Positions 8,950 to 17,567 of a DNA stretch of 64,000 nt are shown here, piece after piece. The notes under the pieces were generated by a model that was not told the DNA's origin, searched no databases, and saw nothing but the letters and a program-made list of their open reading frames with translations. Both the position numbers and the translations under genes were made by a program. Each line of letters begins with the position of its first letter. Within the stretch, counting starts at the first letter, position 1. This DNA is from Novosphingobium sediminicola. GTDB taxonomy: Bacteria; Pseudomonadota; Alphaproteobacteria; Sphingomonadales; Sphingomonadaceae. The stretch spans positions 62,001-126,000 of the forward strand of contig NZ_JACIDX010000008.1 in the NCBI RefSeq assembly GCF_014196525.1, in the 5' to 3' direction.

Positions 8950-9770
8950 CATGCCATTTCGGCGGCCAATCGGCGCAATTTCTCCGCACTGGCCGGATCG
9001 GCGGGGGCGAACAGGATCAGGCGCTGGCCCGGCACTTCCTCGATCGCATAGGACGTGTGGTGAAAGGCGATCTCGCCCACATCGGGCAGAGTGGCGCTGT
9101 TCACATCCTCGAAATGGCTGCGGATTTCGGCAGCCTCCCAATATTCGCGGAACAGGTCGGAGGAGGTCTTCATCTCCTCGATCAGCGTTTCGAACACCTG
9201 CGGCTGGGCGGTGCGGCTGTAATCCCACTTAAACCGCGCGACCAGACGGCGCGCCATTTCGCGATAACGCTCCGGGTCGGTGCGATAGCGTTCGTTGAGC
9301 ATCAGAATGCGGAACAGGTTGCGCTCTTCGCGCGGCAGCGGGGCGTAATCGCGGAAAAGCTGGGTCACCAGCGCGTTCCAGCCCACCACGGTCCAGTCCT
9401 CGACAATCACCAGCGCGGGGATCGACAGGCTGTCCATCAATTGCTGGGTGGATGGGCGCACCGCTTCATCGGCGCGGCCCGTCAGCGGCGGCGGGCGATG
9501 CTGGGCCAGCGCAAATAGGAACTCGCGCTCCTGCGGCTCCAGACGCAGCGCCTTGCCCAAACGCTCGATCATCGCGGCGGAAAGCTGCACCTCGCGCCCC
9601 TGCTCGAACCACGTGTACCATGTGACGCTCATGCCTGCGAGCGTGGCCACCTCCTCGCGGCGCAATCCCCGCGTGCGACGACGCTCACCAGCGGGCAGGC
9701 CCACGTCGGTCGGGGCCAATCGCCCGCGCGCGGCCTTCAGAAAGCGGGTAAGTTCCTCTCTTTGCGCCAT
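8949..9770 (-). CDS. XRE-family regulator with MmyB-like ligand-binding domain
   Basis: A 273-residue regulator. A helix-turn-helix domain (about residues 30-90) contains RTRGLRREEVATLAG and WYTWFEQGRE, the hallmark of this subfamily. The C-terminal domain (about 105-265) matches the MmyB-like ligand-binding fold, which has been seen binding fatty-acid-like or other small hydrophobic ligands. It is divergent from the BKACE gene and convergent with the lignin aldehyde dehydrogenase, so it probably controls one or both sides. The shared word GCCTGTTACTC in both control regions is a candidate binding site. The effector is unknown. Confidence 0.87.
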   Translation of the reverse strand: MAQREELTRFLKAARGRLAPTDVGLPAGERRRTRGLRREEVATLAGMSVTWYTWFEQGREVQLSAAMIERLGKALRLEPQEREFLFALAQHRPPPLTGRADEAVRPSTQQLMDSLSIPALVIVEDWTVVGWNALVTQLFRDYAPLPREERNLFRILMLNERYRTDPERYREMARRLVARFKWDYSRTAQPQVFETLIEEMKTSSDLFREYWEAAEIRSHFEDVNSATLPDVGEIAFHHTSYAIEEVPGQRLILFAPADPASAEKLRRLAAEMA

Positions 9771-9840
9771 ATCCTTGCCTCTTGCCCGTATTCCTTCCGC
9801 AGCCCCTTACACTATATGGGAGGCCGCGAAAGTCTGTTCT

Positions 9841-9879
9841 GCCTGTTACTCCTAATAATGGCACAGACACAGGCCTGTT
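9841..9879. promoter_or_regulatory. Candidate operator region between the MmyB-like regulator and BKACE gene
   Basis: The word GCCTGTTACTC at 9841-9851 is identical to the one upstream of the LigE-like gene. A second GCCTGTT lies at 9873-9879, 32 bases further on (about three helical turns), within the 10-bp palindrome ACAGGCCTGT (9869-9878). The region separates the divergent regulator and BKACE genes. Binding by the regulator is inferred. Confidence 0.4.
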
Positions 9880-9956
9880 CAACACCTGCCAGACGGGCAT
9901 AGGTCATGAATCAGAACATTTCCCCCCCAAAGTTCCCATAGAGGAGAGGACTTTCA

Positions 9957-10835
9957 ATGGCCGATAAGGTCTTTATCACCTGCGCCGTCACCGGTTCGCC
10001 ATGGCCGCTGCCCAAGCATCCCAATTTCCCCTTCCGCCCCGAACATGTGGCGCAGGAAGCGCTGGACGCCGCCGCCGCCGGGGCCTCCATCATCCACCTG
10101 CATGTGCGCGACCGCGAAACCGGCCATCCCAGCACCGAGCTGGAGGATTACCGCGAGGTGGTGGGCCTGATCCGTGCCAAAAACAGCGAAGTGATCCTCA
10201 ACGTCACCACCGGGCCGGGCTGCACATGGATGCAGAGCGAGGAAGACCCCAGCCTGCCCGGCCCCGGCACTTTGATGTTCACCGCTGAAAAGCGGCTGGA
10301 GCATATTCTCGACCTCAAGCCGGATATGTGCACGCTCGACATCTGCACCATGAACCTGTGGGGCGGGGCGGCGATCAACCTGAAGCCGATGGTGACGCGC
10401 CTTGGCCATATGATTCAGGACGCGGGCGTCTTGCCGGAAATCGAGTGCTTCGAGGCGGGCGATTTCGTCTATGCCGAGGATCTGATTGCCGAGGGCGCCC
10501 TGCCCGCCCATTCGCCCTACACCTTTGTGCTGGGCACCAAATATGGCCTGCCCGCCACGCCCGAGGCGATGCAATATTCGAAAAACCAACTGCCGCGCGG
10601 CGCCACCTTCACCGGTTTCGGCATCCAGCGCCATTCCTTCCCCATGGCGGCGCAATCGGTGCTGCTGGGCGGCCATGTACGCACCGGGTTTGAGGACAGC
10701 ACCTATCTGCGCCGGGGCAAGCAGGCCGCGGGCAATGCCGATATGGTCAACTGGGCCGTCGAGCTGATCGACCATCTGGGCGCGGATCTGGCCACGCCCG
10801 GTGAGGCGCGCAAGATGCTGGGCCTCAAGAACTAA
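9957..10835 (+). CDS. Beta-keto acid cleavage enzyme (BKACE, DUF849 family)
   Basis: A 292-residue TIM-barrel enzyme of the BKACE family, whose founder Kce converts 3-keto-5-aminohexanoate and acetyl-CoA to acetoacetate and an aminobutyryl-CoA. Visible family features are the zinc-binding SIIHLHVRDRETG near residue 45, VTTGPGCTW, the CTMNLWGGAAIN segment and LPEIECFEAGDF. Other members use different beta-keto acids, and specificity lies in the pocket. Here the neighbours are LigE-, LigG-, aldehyde dehydrogenase- and LigD-like genes. An aromatic beta-keto acid such as vanilloyl acetate would therefore fit, but that is a hypothesis. A good GAGGAGAGGA ribosome region precedes the start. The next SDR gene starts 26 bases downstream. 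Confidence 0.88.
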   Translation: MADKVFITCAVTGSPWPLPKHPNFPFRPEHVAQEALDAAAAGASIIHLHVRDRETGHPSTELEDYREVVGLIRAKNSEVILNVTTGPGCTWMQSEEDPSLPGPGTLMFTAEKRLEHILDLKPDMCTLDICTMNLWGGAAINLKPMVTRLGHMIQDAGVLPEIECFEAGDFVYAEDLIAEGALPAHSPYTFVLGTKYGLPATPEAMQYSKNQLPRGATFTGFGIQRHSFPMAAQSVLLGGHVRTGFEDSTYLRRGKQAAGNADMVNWAVELIDHLGADLATPGEARKMLGLKN

Positions 10836-10861
10836 ATCACACGAAAACGAAGGAGAGGATC

Positions 10862-11815
10862 ATGGCTTACACTCCCCCCGCGTCCGGCCAGAACGCCACG
10901 CCGATGGCGGACGTTCGCGGCAAGACAGCCTTTATCACCGGCGGCGCCAATGGCATCGGCCTTGGCATTGCCCGTGCGCTGGTGAAGGCGGGCGCCAATG
11001 TGGTGATCGCCGATATTCGTGAGAGTGCCTTGGCCGAGGCCAAGGCTTCGCTGGGCGCTGATGATCAGGTGGAAACGGTTCAGCTTGACGTCACCGACCG
11101 CGCCGGTTTCGCCGCCGCTGCGGATAAAGCCGAGGCGCGCTTCGGCAAGATCCACATCCTGGTCGGCAATGCCGGGATCGGCGTGATGGGGCCGATCATG
11201 GATGCGCGCTATGACGATTGGGATTGGGGCATGGGGGTGAACCTTGGCGGGGTCATCAACGGGCTGGTCACCATCCTGCCGCGCATCAAGGCGCATGGCG
11301 AGGGCGGACAGGTCGTGACCACCTCTTCGCAAAGCGGGCTGATCCCGATCTCCTATTCGGCGATCTATTCAGCGGCCAAGGCGGCGATCATCGGCATCAC
11401 CGAGGCGGCGCGCGGCGAATTGGCGGCGGTCAACATCGGCATTTCGGCCTTCTGCCCCGGCCCGGTGCAATCGAACATTGCCCATTCCGGCGAGCTGCGC
11501 CCCGAGGACAAGAAGCAGGACACCGGCTATCTCAAGCGCGAGGAAGAGCTGGAAGCCCGCCCCGTCTCGCCGCTGTGGATGAGCCAGGACGAGGTGGGCG
11601 AGCGCGTGTTGGCGGGCATCCGCCGCAACGATCTCTATATCCTGACCCACCCGGAATTCGGCCCCGGCATGCAGCGCCGCTTTGACGCGATCATGGCCAG
11701 CGTGCCGGATGAGGAAGTGAACGAGGCCCGCGCCAAGGAGATCTTCTTCCTGCTGGATAATCCGATTTTCGCGGAACAATCAGCGCGCTGCGCCAAGCAG
11801 CCTGCGGAAGCGTAA
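10862..11815 (+). CDS. Short-chain dehydrogenase resembling LigD/LigL Calpha-dehydrogenases
   Basis: A 317-residue SDR with a nucleotide site TGGANGIGLG, an aspartate ending the second strand (VVIADIRE, which favours NAD), and the catalytic TSSQSG, YSAAKAA set. The middle is strikingly like the lignin Calpha-dehydrogenases LigD, LigL, LigN and LigO: YDDWDWGMGVNLGGVING, PGPVQSNIAHSGELRP and a later TGYL. These oxidise the alpha-alcohol of guaiacylglycerol-beta-guaiacyl ether to the ketone that LigE needs. Close linkage to ligE/ligG-like genes supports a role in the same pathway. Many uncharacterised SDRs share this form, so the substrate is not proven. Confidence 0.82.
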   Translation: MAYTPPASGQNATPMADVRGKTAFITGGANGIGLGIARALVKAGANVVIADIRESALAEAKASLGADDQVETVQLDVTDRAGFAAAADKAEARFGKIHILVGNAGIGVMGPIMDARYDDWDWGMGVNLGGVINGLVTILPRIKAHGEGGQVVTTSSQSGLIPISYSAIYSAAKAAIIGITEAARGELAAVNIGISAFCPGPVQSNIAHSGELRPEDKKQDTGYLKREEELEARPVSPLWMSQDEVGERVLAGIRRNDLYILTHPEFGPGMQRRFDAIMASVPDEEVNEARAKEIFFLLDNPIFAEQSARCAKQPAEA

Positions 11816-11822
11816 ACCTAAC

Positions 11823-11848
11823 AGCCCCCTGCCGCGCGGCGGGGGGCT
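11823..11848 (+). terminator. Terminator between the LigD-like SDR and the convergent transporter
   Basis: An inverted repeat of AGCCCCC and GCCGC with GCGGC and GGGGGCT, separated by single mismatched bases, is followed by TTTATTT. It fills the gap between two convergent genes. Confidence 0.75.
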
Positions 11849-12808
11849 TTATTTCTCGTCCTGCGCCAGACCCCGCGCGATCACCGCGCAGGCCATCAAC
11901 TGGATCTGGTGAAACAGCATCAAGGGCAGGATAACCACGCCCACCTGCGCCGCCGGGAACAGCACGCCCGCAATCGGCACCCCGCTGGCCAGCGATTTCT
12001 TTGACCCGCAGAACAGCAGCACGATCCGGTCCGCCCGCTCAAACCCCAGCATCGCCCCCAGCCCCCATGTCGCGGCCAGCACCACGGCCAGCAAAACAAT
12101 GCTCAGCCCCGCGATCAGCCCCAGTTCCCACAGCGGCAGATGGGTCCACAGCCCCTCGACCACAGCGGCCGAAAAGGCGGTATAGACCACCAGCAGGATC
12201 GAGCCGCGATCCACATAGCCGATCATCGCCTTATGCCGCGACACAAAGCCCCCGATCACCGGGCGCAGCCCATGGCCCAGCGCAAAGGGCAGCAGCAATT
12301 GCAGCACGATCTTTTCAATCGAACTCCCCGACATGCTGGCCCCCGCCCCGCCCATCAGCAGACTGGCGAGCAAAGGTGTGATGAAAATGCCCGCCAGATT
12401 GGAGAAGGAGGCCGAGCAGACCGCCGCCGCCACATTGCCCCGCGCAATCGAGGTAAAGGCAATCGAGCTTTGCACCGTCGAGGGCAGCAGCGTCAGGAAC
12501 AGCATCCCCGAAGCCACCAGCGCGGGCAGGCCCGGCAAAGCCGCCAGCCCAAGGCCCAGCAAGGGAAAGAGCGCAAAGGTCGTGCCCATCGTGGCCACAT
12601 GCAGCCGCCAATGCCCCGCCCCCGCCACAATCGCCTCACGCGAGAGTTTCGCGCCATGCAGAAAGAACAGCATCACGATGGCCGCATCGGCGGCATGGTC
12701 GAACAGGTTCGCCCCCATCCCCCGCGCAGGCAGCACCGAGGCAAAGGCCACCGTGGAGAGCAGCGCCAGAATATAGGGGTCGAAAGCGGATTTGAGACGG
12801 TCGAGCAT
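11849..12808 (-). CDS. Bile acid:sodium symporter-like transporter (SBF-like, YfeH type)
   Basis: A 319-residue membrane protein with about nine or ten hydrophobic segments. It matches the SBF-like group (PF13593-type): FFLHGAKLSREAI near residue 50, LLPSTVQSSIAFTSIARGN near 110, and FCGSKKSLASGVPIA near 270. These positions hold the conserved Na-binding crossover helices of the family. It probably moves an organic anion with sodium across the inner membrane. It is divergent from an AAHS-type transporter and convergent with the lignin SDR, so aromatic or bile-acid-like anions are plausible cargos. The substrate is not visible in the sequence. Confidence 0.85.
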   Translation of the reverse strand: MLDRLKSAFDPYILALLSTVAFASVLPARGMGANLFDHAADAAIVMLFFLHGAKLSREAIVAGAGHWRLHVATMGTTFALFPLLGLGLAALPGLPALVASGMLFLTLLPSTVQSSIAFTSIARGNVAAAVCSASFSNLAGIFITPLLASLLMGGAGASMSGSSIEKIVLQLLLPFALGHGLRPVIGGFVSRHKAMIGYVDRGSILLVVYTAFSAAVVEGLWTHLPLWELGLIAGLSIVLLAVVLAATWGLGAMLGFERADRIVLLFCGSKKSLASGVPIAGVLFPAAQVGVVILPLMLFHQIQLMACAVIARGLAQDEK

Positions 12809-12994
12809 CCCCCCTGCCTAAAGATTGCCGCCGCCCAGAGCAAGATGGCGACTTGCGTACAGGATCGCGCTGTCATATCGCTATGAACCATAACCAATTA
12901 AGCGCGACGATTCCCTTGCGGGATCGCCCGACAACGGGCATCAACAGTATAACCCGCGTTAACAAAGGCGGTATCGAGAGGATGGAGAAAAACT

Positions 12995-14320
12995 TTGGCA
13001 TCTGCGCCCCTAAACCCTGTTGATCCGCGCCGATTGCTGGCCGACAGCCCGATGGGCTGGCGCCAGATCGTGGGCATTGCCCTTTGCGCGCTGCTCAATG
13101 CACTGGACGGGTTCGATGTGCTCTCGATCAGCTTTGCCTCGCCCGGCATCGCGGCCGAATGGCATGTCGAGCGCAAGGTGCTGGGCTATGTCCTCTCGAT
13201 GGAAATCTTTGGCATGGCGGCCGGATCGATCCTGCTGGGGCGGTTGACCGACCGGCTGGGGCGTATTCCCACGATGGTCATCTGTCTGGTCATCATGGCA
13301 TCGGGCATGATCGCCGCGCCCATGGCCTGGGATGTCACCTCGCTGGCGGTGATCCGCCTGTTCACCGGGCTGGGCATCGGGGGCATGCTGGCCGCAACCA
13401 ATGCGGTGGCCGCCGAATATGCCAACACCCGCTGGCGCAGCGCGGGCGTCGCGCTGATGGCGGCGGGCTATCCGCTGGGCGCGGTGGTGGGCGGCACGAT
13501 CGCCAGCAAGATGCTGGTGACGGGCAATTGGCGCGATGTGTTTTATCTGGGCGCGGCGCTGGCGCTGATCCTGCTGCCGCTGGTGCCCTTGTTGATGCCC
13601 GAACCGATCAACGCCATCTTGCACCGCCGCCCGGCAGGCGCGCTGGAAAAACTCAACAAATCGCTGCGGGCCTTTGGCCATGCGCCGGTCGACACCCTGC
13701 CGCCGGTGGACACCTCCATCGCCAAGGCGCGCGTGGCCGATCTGTTCGGGCCGGAATTGCGCGCGGTCAGCCTGCTGCTGCTGCTCTCCTATTTCGCCCA
13801 TATCCTGACCTTCTACTTCGTGCTGAAATGGGTGCCCAAGATTGTCGTCGATATGGGCTTTCCGGCCTCGGCGGCGGGCGGCGTGCTGGTGTGGGCCAAT
13901 GTCGGCGGTTTGATCGGCGCCATTCTGTTCTCGCTCTCAGCGCTGCGCCTGCCGCTGCGTCCGACGCTGATGGTGATGATGGTGGCCTCGACGGTGCTGG
14001 TGGCGCTGTTTGGCCATTCGCCTGCCGATCTCTCGCGCCTCTCACTGGCGGCGGCGGCGGTGTCTTTCTGCACCAACAGCGTGATCGTGGGCTTCTATGC
14101 GCTGATCGCCCAGAGCTTTCCCACCCCGCTGCGCGGCACGGGCACGGGCTTTGTGATCGGCGTGGGGCGTCTGGGCGCGGCCACGGGGCCGATTGTCGCG
14201 GGCTATCTGTTCGAGGCCAAGCTGGGCCTGCCGGTGGTGGCGCTGGCCATGTCGGGCGGGTCGCTGGTGGCGGCGGCGGCCTTGCTGGTCATGCCGCATC
14301 GCGAAAACGCCGCCCACTGA
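12995..14320 (+). CDS. MFS transporter, AAHS (aromatic acid:H+ symporter) type
   Basis: A 441-residue, 12-helix major facilitator protein. The first helix contains the AAHS signature around LDGFDVLSISFASPGI. The loop 2-3 motif is GRLTDRLGRIPTM, and the fourth helix region has RLFTGLGIGGMLAATNA. AAHS members such as PcaK and VanK bring in protocatechuate, vanillate, benzoate and similar acids with protons. The start appears to be TTG, 7 bases after GGATGGAG; the nearby ATG at 12982 is in another frame and closes after 13 codons. A neighbouring aminotransferase follows 36 bases later. Uptake of a lignin-derived acid is a reasonable inference. Confidence 0.87.
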   Translation: MASAPLNPVDPRRLLADSPMGWRQIVGIALCALLNALDGFDVLSISFASPGIAAEWHVERKVLGYVLSMEIFGMAAGSILLGRLTDRLGRIPTMVICLVIMASGMIAAPMAWDVTSLAVIRLFTGLGIGGMLAATNAVAAEYANTRWRSAGVALMAAGYPLGAVVGGTIASKMLVTGNWRDVFYLGAALALILLPLVPLLMPEPINAILHRRPAGALEKLNKSLRAFGHAPVDTLPPVDTSIAKARVADLFGPELRAVSLLLLLSYFAHILTFYFVLKWVPKIVVDMGFPASAAGGVLVWANVGGLIGAILFSLSALRLPLRPTLMVMMVASTVLVALFGHSPADLSRLSLAAAAVSFCTNSVIVGFYALIAQSFPTPLRGTGTGFVIGVGRLGAATGPIVAGYLFEAKLGLPVVALAMSGGSLVAAAALLVMPHRENAAH

Positions 14321-14356
14321 TTTTCAACCCTGATCGATCCTGCTAGGGGCGGCAGC

Positions 14357-15502
14357 ATGACCGCCCCTATCGAACCGTTTCGCGCGATGGCCATCGGCCA
14401 GTTGGCCCACAAGCTGGCGGCAGAGGGCCGCAGCGTGATCCATATGGAATATGGCCAGCCATCGACCAGCGCGCCCGCCGCCGCGCTGGCCAAGGCGCAT
14501 CAGGTGCTGGACACCGAGGCGCAGGGCTATTGGGAAAGCGCCCCCTTGAAGGAGCGCATCGCCCGCCATTATGCCGAGACGCAAAGCGTGACCATCCGGC
14601 CCGATCAGGTGATCCTGACCTGCGGCGCATCGCCCGCCCTGCTGCTGGCCCTGTCCAGCGCCTTTGCGCCGGGCGCGCGGATCGTCTGCGCCCGGCCCGG
14701 CTATGTCGCCTATCGCAACACTTTGCGCGCCCTGCATATGGAACCGCTGGAAATCCCCTGCGGCGCGGCGGAGCGCTATCAGATCACGGCGGCGGCTTTG
14801 GAAGCCATCCACCCCGCCCCCGACGGCGTCATCATCGCCAGCCCCGCCAACCCCACCGGCACGATCATCGCGCCCGATGAACTGGCCACCATCGCGGCGG
14901 TCTGCGCGCGGCGCGGCATCCGCATCATCTCCGACGAAATCTATCATGGCCTGTCCTATACCGGGCCTTGCGTTTCGGCGCTGGTGCATGCGCCCGATGC
15001 CCTCGTCGTCAACAGTTTCTCCAAATATTTCTCAATGCCGGGCTGGCGTCTGGGCTGGCTGGCGGCGCCCGAGGATCTGGTCGATGCCGCCTATGCGCGG
15101 ATGAGCAATCTGATGCTGACGCCCCCGGTCTTGGCGCAACATGCGGGCCTGATCGCGTTTGATTGCGATGATGAATTGCAAGGCCATATCGCCACCTATG
15201 CCGCCAATCGCGAGGCGATGCTGGCGGCGCTGCCCGCGCTGGGTCTGGGCGAAATCGCGCCGCCCGATGGGGCGTTCTACATCTGGGCGGATATTGGGCA
15301 TCTCACCAATGATTCGATGGAATTCTGCACCCGCCTTTTGCAGGAAACCGGGGTCGCCTGCGCGCCGGGGGTGGATTTCGATCCGGTCGACGGCCATCGC
15401 TTCATGCGCTTCAGCTTTGCCGTTTCAACGCCCTTGGTGAATGAAGCGATCGAGCGGATGATTCCCTGGTTTGCGCGTCAGAGGGGTGCCGGGCAAGGTT
15501 GA
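14357..15502 (+). CDS. Class I/II pyridoxal-phosphate aminotransferase
   Basis: A 381-residue fold-type I aminotransferase. SPANPTGTII lies in the middle, SDEIYHGLSY follows with the PLP-pyridine aspartate, and the Schiff-base lysine is Lys223 in NSFSKYFSMPGWRLGW. A C-terminal RFSFAVS contains the carboxylate-binding arginine. It would move an amino group between an amino acid and a 2-oxo acid. It begins 36 bases after the AAHS transporter in the same direction, so the two probably form one transcript. The specific amino acid (aspartate, aromatic or alanine type) cannot be read from the sequence. Confidence 0.87.
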   Translation: MTAPIEPFRAMAIGQLAHKLAAEGRSVIHMEYGQPSTSAPAAALAKAHQVLDTEAQGYWESAPLKERIARHYAETQSVTIRPDQVILTCGASPALLLALSSAFAPGARIVCARPGYVAYRNTLRALHMEPLEIPCGAAERYQITAAALEAIHPAPDGVIIASPANPTGTIIAPDELATIAAVCARRGIRIISDEIYHGLSYTGPCVSALVHAPDALVVNSFSKYFSMPGWRLGWLAAPEDLVDAAYARMSNLMLTPPVLAQHAGLIAFDCDDELQGHIATYAANREAMLAALPALGLGEIAPPDGAFYIWADIGHLTNDSMEFCTRLLQETGVACAPGVDFDPVDGHRFMRFSFAVSTPLVNEAIERMIPWFARQRGAGQG

Positions 15503-15587
15503 ACCTGATTCCGGCCCAAAGTGCAATTCACCCGCCCCGCCGCATCGTGGCATGGCTTGGCATCCCCCCAAGAATGAGGATGCCAAG

Positions 15588-15956
15588 ATGAAATCCATTT
15601 CCATGATTGCAGCGCTGGGCGGTATCGCGCTGTCTGCCACCACTGCCTATGCCGCGCCGGCGCCCACGCCCGCAACCTTCACCTCGCGCTGTGCGGTATG
15701 CCACAATGCGGAAAAGGGGGGCGCGGACAAGGTAGGCCCCGACCTGTTCGGCGTTTATGGCAAGAAGGCCGCCACCGGCAAGCACAACTATACCGAGGCG
15801 CTGAAGAAGGCGAACCTGAAGTGGGATGACGCCAATCTGGACAAGTGGATTTCCGGGCCGATGCAGATGGTGCCCGGCACCGCCATGGCCTTCCCCGGCA
15901 TCAAGGACGCGGCCAAGCGCGCCGAACTGATCGCCTGGCTGAAAACGCTCAAGTAA
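15588..15956 (+). CDS. Class I cytochrome c (c2/c-550-like)
   Basis: A 122-residue periplasmic cytochrome. A signal peptide ends near YAA (residue 23). The haem site is Cys35-Cys38-His39 (CAVCH), and a methionine ligand is expected within VPGTAMAFPG. It ends with the usual amphipathic helix (AELIAWLKTLK). The size and KVGPDLFGVYG after the haem site are typical of soluble cytochrome c2 that carries electrons to terminal oxidases. The start at 15588 gives a proper signal peptide. It stands alone between an aminotransferase and a terminator and could serve the PQQ system nearby. Confidence 0.9.
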   Translation: MKSISMIAALGGIALSATTAYAAPAPTPATFTSRCAVCHNAEKGGADKVGPDLFGVYGKKAATGKHNYTEALKKANLKWDDANLDKWISGPMQMVPGTAMAFPGIKDAAKRAELIAWLKTLK

Positions 15957-15989
15957 GCCGGTTTCATAAGCCCGCAAAGGGTCGCAGGA

Positions 15990-16020
15990 GGGCGGGAAGG
16001 CTGGGGCTTTCCCGCCCTTC
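15990..16020 (+). terminator. Terminator after the cytochrome c gene
   Basis: A 9-bp perfect stem, GGGCGGGAA with TTCCCGCCC, encloses a 10-base loop and is followed by TTCTTC. It lies about 33 bases after the stop. Confidence 0.7.
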
Positions 16021-16057
16021 TTCGTGCCCGGGTGCCCTGCCCGGAAATGCCGCGCAC

Positions 16058-16091
16058 AAAAAAGGGCGCGCGAGCCTTCCCTCGCGCGCCC
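16058..16091 (-). terminator. Terminator of the porin gene
   Basis: Read on the minus strand, an 11-bp perfect stem (GGGCGCGCGAG with CTCGCGCGCCC) is followed by six T residues. It lies 27 bases beyond the porin stop codon and is well suited as a Rho-independent terminator. Confidence 0.88.
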
Positions 16092-16117
16092 CATCTTCCT
16101 TGGGAGTGATGCTTCCT

Positions 16118-17494
16118 TTAGAAGAACAGAATGCCGCCCAGAGCCACCGCATCGCTGGTGGCCGAATTGCCATTATGCGCCTTGGCGTTCGAGTTGATGT
16201 ACTCGCCGATCAGCGTCACCCAGCTGTTCAGACCATAGCGCAACTGCCCCACAGCGCTGCTGTTCACGCGCACCAGCGTCGGGTTGGCGGCGCGGTCGGC
16301 GGCGTCGGTATGGTTGAGATAGCTGGCGCCATAGCTGCCCGCGATGGTGAACTTGCCCTGCGTCAGCGCGGCCTGCACGTAATAGCCTTCGCTGCTGCGC
16401 GGCTTGCCCGCAGCATCGGTGTCGAACAGGTTCAGCACGGTCGTGCCCAGACCCTTGGCGGTGTAATAGGTGCCAACCAGCGTCAGCGGGCCATAGGTCG
16501 TGCGTGCGCCCACATCCAGGCCCTGCCCGGTATAGCTGCCGCCCGCAACAAACTTATGCTCCTGCGTAATGCCCGAGACCCACAGGTGCAGCTTGACCGC
16601 ATCGAAGGCGCCATCATAGGTCACCTTGCCCTGGAAACCGGGGCTGGAATTGTTCTGCGCGCCCGCCGTCAGCGAGTTGAGCGGCTGGAACACGCCCACC
16701 GATGCCTGAAGCCCGCTCATGCTGGGCGTGGTATAGGTCATCTGGGGCTGGAAATCGGTGTAGATATAGCCGCTGCCGATGCGGCCCAGCGTGGTGTTGG
16801 CAGGCGCCGCATTGCCGCCGGTCGGGCCGGAGGAGAGCAGCGTGATGTCATTGAGGATCGCTTCGGAACCATACAGGCCGATCGCGCGGCCGATCTTCAA
16901 TTCGCCAAAACCCTTGCGGCCAATGGTCAGATAGGTTTCGCGAAAGTCGATGCCAGCCGTCGCCAGAGCGGTCGGCTGACCGCCGTTGTTGGCCCCCAGC
17001 GCGCCCCATGCCGCGCTGTTGATGCCCGGATACATGCCGAAATGCGCACCCACGTCCCATCCGTTCTGGGTCGTGGTGGCGTCCACCTTCAGGAAGCCGG
17101 GGAGCAGACCGTTGCGCACCGCGCTGGTGTTGCCGCCCACGCTGGCGATGCCGCCGGTAACGGACGTGTTGGCGCCGGGCTTGGCCGCGCCGTCATAGAC
17201 GTAGAAACCATTGACCGAGCCGGAAAACTTGATCGTGGCCGGGCCGACCTGAAGGCCGATCCCGCTGTCGGTGGCGCGCACGAATTTGGCGGTGTCCCCC
17301 GCGACCACCGGAGCCGCCGCAGGAGCAGGCGCCTCGGCCTCATCCTTGAGCAATTCGTTATATTCCGCGTCCGAGAGGATGCCCTTGTCATGCAGACGCT
17401 TGAGCAATGCCTGCGAATTGCCGGCATAGGCCGGGGCCGAAACACCCATCATGGCCACGGCACTCGCGGTGCCGAGCAGAACTTTCCAGAGCAT
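16118..17494 (-). CDS. Outer-membrane porin
   Basis: A 458-residue porin with a signal peptide ending AYA (residue 24). After it comes a short helical segment, LLKRLHDKGILSDAEYNELL, seen at the start of many alphaproteobacterial porins, then an Ala/Pro-rich linker. The remainder is a run of alternating strands (for example IKFSGSVNGFYVY and KIGRAIGLYG) ending in the C-terminal aromatic LGGILFF that BamA recognises. It would form a general or anion-selective channel. The GGGAGAG ribosome site lies 6 bases before the ATG. The upstream region carries a 12-bp inverted repeat and a copy of the GTCCAAT motif also found before the PQQ genes. Confidence 0.85.
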   Translation of the reverse strand: MLWKVLLGTASAVAMMGVSAPAYAGNSQALLKRLHDKGILSDAEYNELLKDEAEAPAPAAAPVVAGDTAKFVRATDSGIGLQVGPATIKFSGSVNGFYVYDGAAKPGANTSVTGGIASVGGNTSAVRNGLLPGFLKVDATTTQNGWDVGAHFGMYPGINSAAWGALGANNGGQPTALATAGIDFRETYLTIGRKGFGELKIGRAIGLYGSEAILNDITLLSSGPTGGNAAPANTTLGRIGSGYIYTDFQPQMTYTTPSMSGLQASVGVFQPLNSLTAGAQNNSSPGFQGKVTYDGAFDAVKLHLWVSGITQEHKFVAGGSYTGQGLDVGARTTYGPLTLVGTYYTAKGLGTTVLNLFDTDAAGKPRSSEGYYVQAALTQGKFTIAGSYGASYLNHTDAADRAANPTLVRVNSSAVGQLRYGLNSWVTLIGEYINSNAKAHNGNSATSDAVALGGILFF

Positions 17495-17567
17495 GATACT
17501 CTCCCTTGTCGATCCACTTTATCTGCTGTGGTGAAGGGAGAATGAGGCGCGAAAGGCCCTTCTTGAA

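Noticed and set aside
12982..13023. 13-codon leader peptide (ATG at 12982) before the AAHS transporter
   Set aside because: It overlaps the ribosome site and the TTG start in another frame and has no regulatory-type residues or nearby hairpin.
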